Assembly (NCBI GenBank): GCA_016211105.1
Contig: JACQSX010000005.1
Span: forward strand, 36,823 to 100,822
Source: Acidobacteriota bacterium
Lineage (GTDB): Bacteria; Acidobacteriota; UBA6911; JACQSX01
Length of the DNA stretch: 64,000 bases
Direction of reading: 5' to 3'
Shown in pieces: positions 59,979-64,000 of this stretch (positions are counted from its first letter, which is position 1; each line of letters starts with the position of its first letter). Position numbers and translations under genes: made by a program. Below the pieces are notes generated by a model. That model saw nothing but the letters and a program-made list of their open reading frames with translations. It ran no database searches and was not told where the DNA came from.

Positions 59979-62111
59979 TCATCTTTTTTCCAGCGTGACC
60001 CGCAGGCCGAAAATTACGAGATGCGCTCCGTAGTCTTGAGGAAAAAGATTCAGTTTTTCATTATAGTCGTAAAAATTCCACTGCGCATAAGCGGCAAACC
60101 GGTCGCCCAGCGGGATGTCCAACTTGGCGGAAGGCCGATGGTAGCCGATGGGGAAATTCCCCACCGTGCCCAGGACCGAATAACCCAGGCTGAGCGTAGT
60201 TCCTCGCGCCAGCAGGAAGGACAGAAACAGGTTAGCAAAATCACCGCGCTCCCGGAAGATGGAGCGATCCGACAGGAATGTCTGGGGAACGATAAAAAGG
60301 ATGTTGCTGTGAATGAAACTGCGCTCGTACTCGGCCGACAGTGACACGCGGCGCGCGGGGGTATAGTTGAATTGCACGCTGTAATCGCGGTTGCGCGAGG
60401 TGAAATCAATCGCTGCGGTGTCGTCATCATTGTGAAACAGCGTAACGCTTCCATTGACTTCCAGCGACTGTAGCGGCGACAGCCTGCCGCGTAACCGCAA
60501 CCGCTGGAAATCGACTGGATCGATGCGCAAGATCGGTTCGCTCGTGCGACCGAATTCGTAGTCGACGGCGATCCGGTTGCGCGTGGACAAATCATAGGCT
60601 GCTCCCGCAATCAGGATATTGCGGTCCCAACTGCGGCGCTCTCCGATTTCGATTTCTTTGCGCTCGAAGCGGTGTCCCAGGCGGACGACGAGCTTCGGCG
60701 TGAGGTAGACGAGTCCCTGCAATTCCTGCGAGTCGAAGTCGAGCGACAAAAACGTATCAAAGGAACGCGCGGTCTGCAGTCGATCGATGATCCCTTGCTG
60801 CAAAAGCGGTTCCATGGGCGCGAAAGTCGAGTTGGTGAGAGCGGTTCCTGCGACATGAAAGCGTCGGACATTAACACGCTCCAGGAGGCGGAAATTTTCA
60901 AGCGGCTGCCATTCGATGGAAAAGTCTCCGAATAGACTCGGCTTTTTTACCGCGCCCGTAGTTTGCTGGCCGCCGCTTGGGTAAAAAGCGGCCAGCGGGA
61001 GGGAGAAGAAGACGCCGGCCAATTGGTCGGAGAAACTCGAATCCAGATCCGCGTTACTGTAAGTGACCTTGGCGCGCAGTAGAAGCGAATCAAATGGGTG
61101 ATATGCAGCTACTCCAGTAGAGAACGGGACCGTGGCATCCACATTGTTTTTCCCGAAGTAGTGGGTCAGCACGATATCGCGGTCGAAAATCTTGCGGCTG
61201 GAATTGCCTCCCTGGAATCCCGAAGCGCTGAAAGGAGTGTCGTCGCGATACCAGCGGATCCCTTGCTCGAGCAGGAGCGAGAATTTGTCTAAGCGGAAGT
61301 TGGCGCCGAAACGAAAGTCGTCGGAATGCGTGTCCAAGTGTGAATGGAGTAGGAACTCATCGCCATCGGCGATAAGGGAGGTTCGGACATCCCCCTGGCG
61401 CCCCGCGCTCTCATACGCAAAAAAGGGAGAAATGCGCTCGCCCGGCAAGAGCGTCAGTTGAAGCCGGGAGACGCGCTGCGAGCTATCGTACTTGTGCTGG
61501 GTCTGCAAGTTCCCCTGTCCAAAAAGAGGATTGGCAAACAGAGGGATGGCGTTGAAGTATTGCACGTTTTGGTAATCAAACCGAAGCTCGTAGATCCCCG
61601 CTTTCACGACGCGCAACTGTCCGGTGCTGTAAGGTTCGCCGCCCCAACTGTTCATCTTCAGTTCAAAGCGATCGGCATAGAGATTGCTGCCCTGCGGCGC
61701 GGCAATCACCAGATCGCTTGCAAACAGCTTGGGTCCCTCCCCATAGTTCCACTGGCTGCGGTACAAATCCTCACTGCCGCGCACCTCTGATTTCCAGCGG
61801 TACCCGAAGTCAAGAGTGAAGCGGTAATTCTCGTCCTTTGCGTATGTGGTCCCCGCCAGCAGCAATACGATGATCCATGAGAAGATGACGAACCGCGGAC
61901 CACGGAGTACTGAGAACGTGTGAAAGAATTCTGAGCCGCGCGCGTAAGCAAGCGGACAACTCCAATATGGATTTCGGATTTCGGTCGAGGTTCTTATACT
62001 CCGCATTCCGAAATCCGCATTGGAAAGTCCGCTCCCTAACGGCTGCGGCTCGAATTTTTTCACGACTTCTGACCACTGATGACTGACCACGGACCAAGGG
62101 CGGAGGGACAT
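59979..62111 (-). CDS. MtrB-like outer-membrane beta-barrel of a porin-cytochrome conduit
   Basis: After a signal segment (RFVIFSWIIVLLLAGTTYA) come about 620 residues of alternating strands ending GLRVTLEKR. The strands carry aromatic girdles as in large porins (YRFTLDFGYRWKSEV, SVQFNYTPARRVSLSAEYE). It follows a decaheme MtrA-like gene by 11 bases and lies near an OmcA/MtrC-like gene, so it should form the outer-membrane sheath for heme-to-heme electron export. The start is unclear: the first 70 residues of the open frame look derived from an intergenic repeat rather than protein, and the ATG at 62006 is the other choice. Confidence 0.78.
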   Translation of the reverse strand: MSLRPWSVVSHQWSEVVKKFEPQPLGSGLSNADFGMRSIRTSTEIRNPYWSCPLAYARGSEFFHTFSVLRGPRFVIFSWIIVLLLAGTTYAKDENYRFTLDFGYRWKSEVRGSEDLYRSQWNYGEGPKLFASDLVIAAPQGSNLYADRFELKMNSWGGEPYSTGQLRVVKAGIYELRFDYQNVQYFNAIPLFANPLFGQGNLQTQHKYDSSQRVSRLQLTLLPGERISPFFAYESAGRQGDVRTSLIADGDEFLLHSHLDTHSDDFRFGANFRLDKFSLLLEQGIRWYRDDTPFSASGFQGGNSSRKIFDRDIVLTHYFGKNNVDATVPFSTGVAAYHPFDSLLLRAKVTYSNADLDSSFSDQLAGVFFSLPLAAFYPSGGQQTTGAVKKPSLFGDFSIEWQPLENFRLLERVNVRRFHVAGTALTNSTFAPMEPLLQQGIIDRLQTARSFDTFLSLDFDSQELQGLVYLTPKLVVRLGHRFERKEIEIGERRSWDRNILIAGAAYDLSTRNRIAVDYEFGRTSEPILRIDPVDFQRLRLRGRLSPLQSLEVNGSVTLFHNDDDTAAIDFTSRNRDYSVQFNYTPARRVSLSAEYERSFIHSNILFIVPQTFLSDRSIFRERGDFANLFLSFLLARGTTLSLGYSVLGTVGNFPIGYHRPSAKLDIPLGDRFAAYAQWNFYDYNEKLNLFPQDYGAHLVIFGLRVTLEKR

Positions 62112-62122
62112 AAGTAGTAGCT

Positions 62123-63091
62123 CTATCGGAAGAAAATCGGGCTAGCGTTGGAGCCGTGGATTTCCCGATGACAGATGGTGCAATTGCGAAAGCGCGCGGT
62201 TCTCAAATCATGGAACGCCGGCGGTTGCGCGCCGGTGACTCCCTGGGTTCGGCTGTGGCATTCCAGGCAGAGCTGGTGAACCTCAGAGCGCCGCAGCAAT
62301 TTGGCATTGACCGAGCCATGAGGCTGATGACATGTCTCGCAGCCGTTGATCTTGATCGCGGCATGCTCGAAGACGAACGGACCTTTCTTGTCTGAGTGAC
62401 AGGACACACATGCCTCCTCGGTAGCCACCACAAGACGGCGATGCGGGCGTGTGTCTTCGCCGTGCGGGGTGTGGCAGTCAGTGCACTTGACGGCGCCCTC
62501 CATCACTGGATGGTGGTATGGTTTCAGGAACTCGGAGCGCGTCGACGCATGGCAGCTCGTGCACAGTTCCCTTTCTTCACTTCGCATGAGTCCAAAGTTC
62601 GGCCGTTGTGGATGGATTTGGTGGCAGGAGACACACGAGATACCGCCGCGTGCGTGAGCGGTTCTGTCGAATGCTGCCGTGTCCCATGTTTGTGGTTTGA
62701 GCTTCTGAAGGTGACAGCTTAAACACTGTGACGTTGCCAGCTTGGCAGGCTTGACCTTGAAGCTGAGGCTGAGGTCCCCTCCTGCCTCTACATGGGCGCT
62801 CCCCGGTCCGTGGCAATTCTCGCACTCCTGTTTTGCGTGGGCGGTGCGGGAAAAGACCGGTTCCATGTCGTGGCAGGACATGCAAATTTCATTGCCGACC
62901 TTCTCCGGCTGTTTTTGGTCCTGGCCGCGCGGCGCGCCCGTGAAGATAAAAAAAGTGATCGCGACAAAAAATGAGCATATGGCACTGCGGGTGGATGATG
63001 AAGTAAGCACATCGTTTTTTCCGCCCGCCGGTGGCAACCACCCATCCCGACTTTCGCCGACTCGAATAACTTCCTCCTTGGAACGTTTCAC
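62123..63091 (-). CDS. Decaheme cytochrome c, MtrA/DmsE-like
   Basis: The protein has 322 residues from a GTG at 63091 (GGAG 6 bases before it); the frame is open to 63241. Signal segment ICSFFVAITFFIFTGAPRGQ. Ten CxxCH motifs: CMSCH, CENCH, CLSCH, CVSCH, CTSCH, CTDCH, CVSCH, CETCH, CLECH, CTICH. The number and spacing are those of MtrA/DmsE, which fills the MtrB-type barrel and conducts electrons through the outer membrane. It lies directly before the barrel gene. Confidence 0.87.
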   Translation of the reverse strand: MKRSKEEVIRVGESRDGWLPPAGGKNDVLTSSSTRSAICSFFVAITFFIFTGAPRGQDQKQPEKVGNEICMSCHDMEPVFSRTAHAKQECENCHGPGSAHVEAGGDLSLSFKVKPAKLATSQCLSCHLQKLKPQTWDTAAFDRTAHARGGISCVSCHQIHPQRPNFGLMRSEERELCTSCHASTRSEFLKPYHHPVMEGAVKCTDCHTPHGEDTRPHRRLVVATEEACVSCHSDKKGPFVFEHAAIKINGCETCHQPHGSVNAKLLRRSEVHQLCLECHSRTQGVTGAQPPAFHDLRTARFRNCTICHREIHGSNASPIFFR

Positions 63092-63366
63092 CTGGAGCTC
63101 CCCGGTACGCCCTCGCATCCGTGTACGCCGAGCGAATGCGGCTTTCGTTTCTGCGCGCAGGAAACGTCGGAAGATAACATACGGGGCTGGGCGAGGTAAA
63201 GAGTCACTTGGATGGGGCAGATGGTGCAGACGGCCACACATGGGGTGAGATGCTCATGACCTCCGCATGGCCGTGCGCTGATTGGAATAGGGGAAGCGGG
63301 CGACCGCTCCCCTTGCCAGAGCGGCTCCATACTCGGGTCTCAATCCAGACAGGGAATACATCCCGC

Positions 63367-64000
63367 CTATCGAGCGTGAACTCTAGCCACTGCAAAGTCC
63401 GCGTTCGCACTGTGGCACGCGCCGCACGACTCGCCAAAAGGCGTGGTCATCGCGTAGGTGTGCGCTGCCGCGTCGAGACCGTCATGACAGCCAACGCAGG
63501 CCGCCGAAATCGGCGGGATCGGGCTGTAGAATTCCCGCGGGGCAGTGGTGGGCAATCGATCCTTCGGCATGCCGCCTTCGGGCACTTGATAGCTGGTACC
63601 TACATGGCACTTGGCGCAATTCCTGCGATCTCCCGGGAAACGAACTTCATTAAAGTTAATGGGGTTGTTGCCAAAGCCGTAGACGGTAAAATCACGTGTC
63701 ATTTCTTCGCCCGTGTGGATGCGGTGGATCATGAACTTGAAGTGAACGCTTTGCACTGGAAGCTTATCGGCGGGGCGCCGGTCGGCGTCGGTGTGGCCGG
63801 GCTGGTGACACATCACACAGTATTCGGGATCGTGTCGAGTCCCGCCATGCAAGGACAAATTGTCATGGCAGGCGTTGCAGTTCTCGCGTACAACTACGGT
63901 TCTTCTTTTTACCGGAGTCGTATCGGTGACTGCCACGTAAGTGACCGAGTGATCCTGCGCCGTCTCACGGAAGTCGACTTCTTTGGTGGTTCCCGGATTC
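63367..64000 (-). CDS. OmcA/MtrC-family multiheme cytochrome, C-terminal part (5' end outside window)
   Basis: The frame stays open to base 64000, so the gene starts to the right of the window; the GTG at 63936 is internal. Five CxxCH motifs are visible: CNACH, CVMCH, CAKCH, CVGCH, CGACH. The pattern CNACHDNLSLHGGTRHDPEYC with CVMCHQPGH and FKFMIHRIHTG is diagnostic for OmcA/MtrC decaheme surface proteins. It would be the outer-face terminal reductase of the conduit. The predicted direction and order are MtrC-, MtrA-, MtrB- and c554-like. Confidence 0.9.
   Translation of the reverse strand, partial: NPGTTKEVDFRETAQDHSVTYVAVTDTTPVKRRTVVVRENCNACHDNLSLHGGTRHDPEYCVMCHQPGHTDADRRPADKLPVQSVHFKFMIHRIHTGEEMTRDFTVYGFGNNPINFNEVRFPGDRRNCAKCHVGTSYQVPEGGMPKDRLPTTAPREFYSPIPPISAACVGCHDGLDAAAHTYAMTTPFGESCGACHSANADFAVARVHAR

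Overview
The window looks like a chromosome segment of an Acidobacteriota bacterium that is rich in respiratory genes; that assignment is an inference. It rests on a Ser/Thr kinase fused to a TolB/PD40 propeller, a TonB receptor with a carboxypeptidase-like N-domain beside a DUF5916 barrel, DUF4412 and M36 secreted proteins, dispersed short palindromes and very many c-type heme motifs. No rRNA, tRNA, CRISPR array or insertion sequence was recognised. Both ends cut through genes: a membrane-anchored multiheme cytochrome on the left and an OmcA/MtrC-like cytochrome on the right.

Layout. 1-3.2 kb: cytochrome tail, small secreted protein and an OmpR/HAM-kinase pair. 3.2-9.2 kb: SDH-type membrane protease, a three-gene aminoacyl-phosphatidylglycerol operon (synthase, AcvB/VirJ-like hydrolase, flippase-like protein) and an unusual NRAMP. 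9.3-16.8 kb: glucan phosphorylase, GT39, a small secreted protein, a hemA remnant and malic enzyme-phosphotransacetylase. 16.9-23.1 kb: a two-gene operon with a membrane HExxH protein fused to a circularly permuted enolase, followed by a PPDK/PEP-synthase-like protein that lacks the PEP barrel. 23.5-32.2 kb: a Cbc-like quinone/cytochrome complex (NrfD, FeS, cytochrome b, 8-, 13- and 11-heme cytochromes) and a GltD-like flavoprotein. 32.6-35.6 kb: a kinase with a c-heme motif in its periplasmic sensor and its sigma54-type NtrC regulator. 35.9-38.1 kb: stress genes, including an OsmC read through an in-frame UGA (probable selenoprotein). 38.2-51.7 kb: surface proteins, a second NrfD unit, a kinase, an M36 protease and a DUF4412 protein. 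51.7-58.2 kb: a Qrc/alternative-complex-III-like operon. 58.6-64 kb: a porin-cytochrome conduit (MtrB-, MtrA- and OmcA/MtrC-like proteins plus a c554-like cytochrome).

How it works together (inference). Three NrfD-type quinone modules could pass electrons from the quinone pool to periplasmic multiheme cytochromes and out through the porin conduit to an extracellular acceptor. Nine operons have a strict TGG-N8-TTGC sigma54 site directly upstream in the correct orientation. Together with the heme-kinase/NtrC pair this suggests one sigma54 regulon joining respiration, carbon storage, malate metabolism and membrane lipid modification.

The most novel elements are the permuted enolase fused to a membrane metalloprotease-like domain with its dikinase-like partner, the selenocysteine OsmC, and the window-wide sigma54 regulon.
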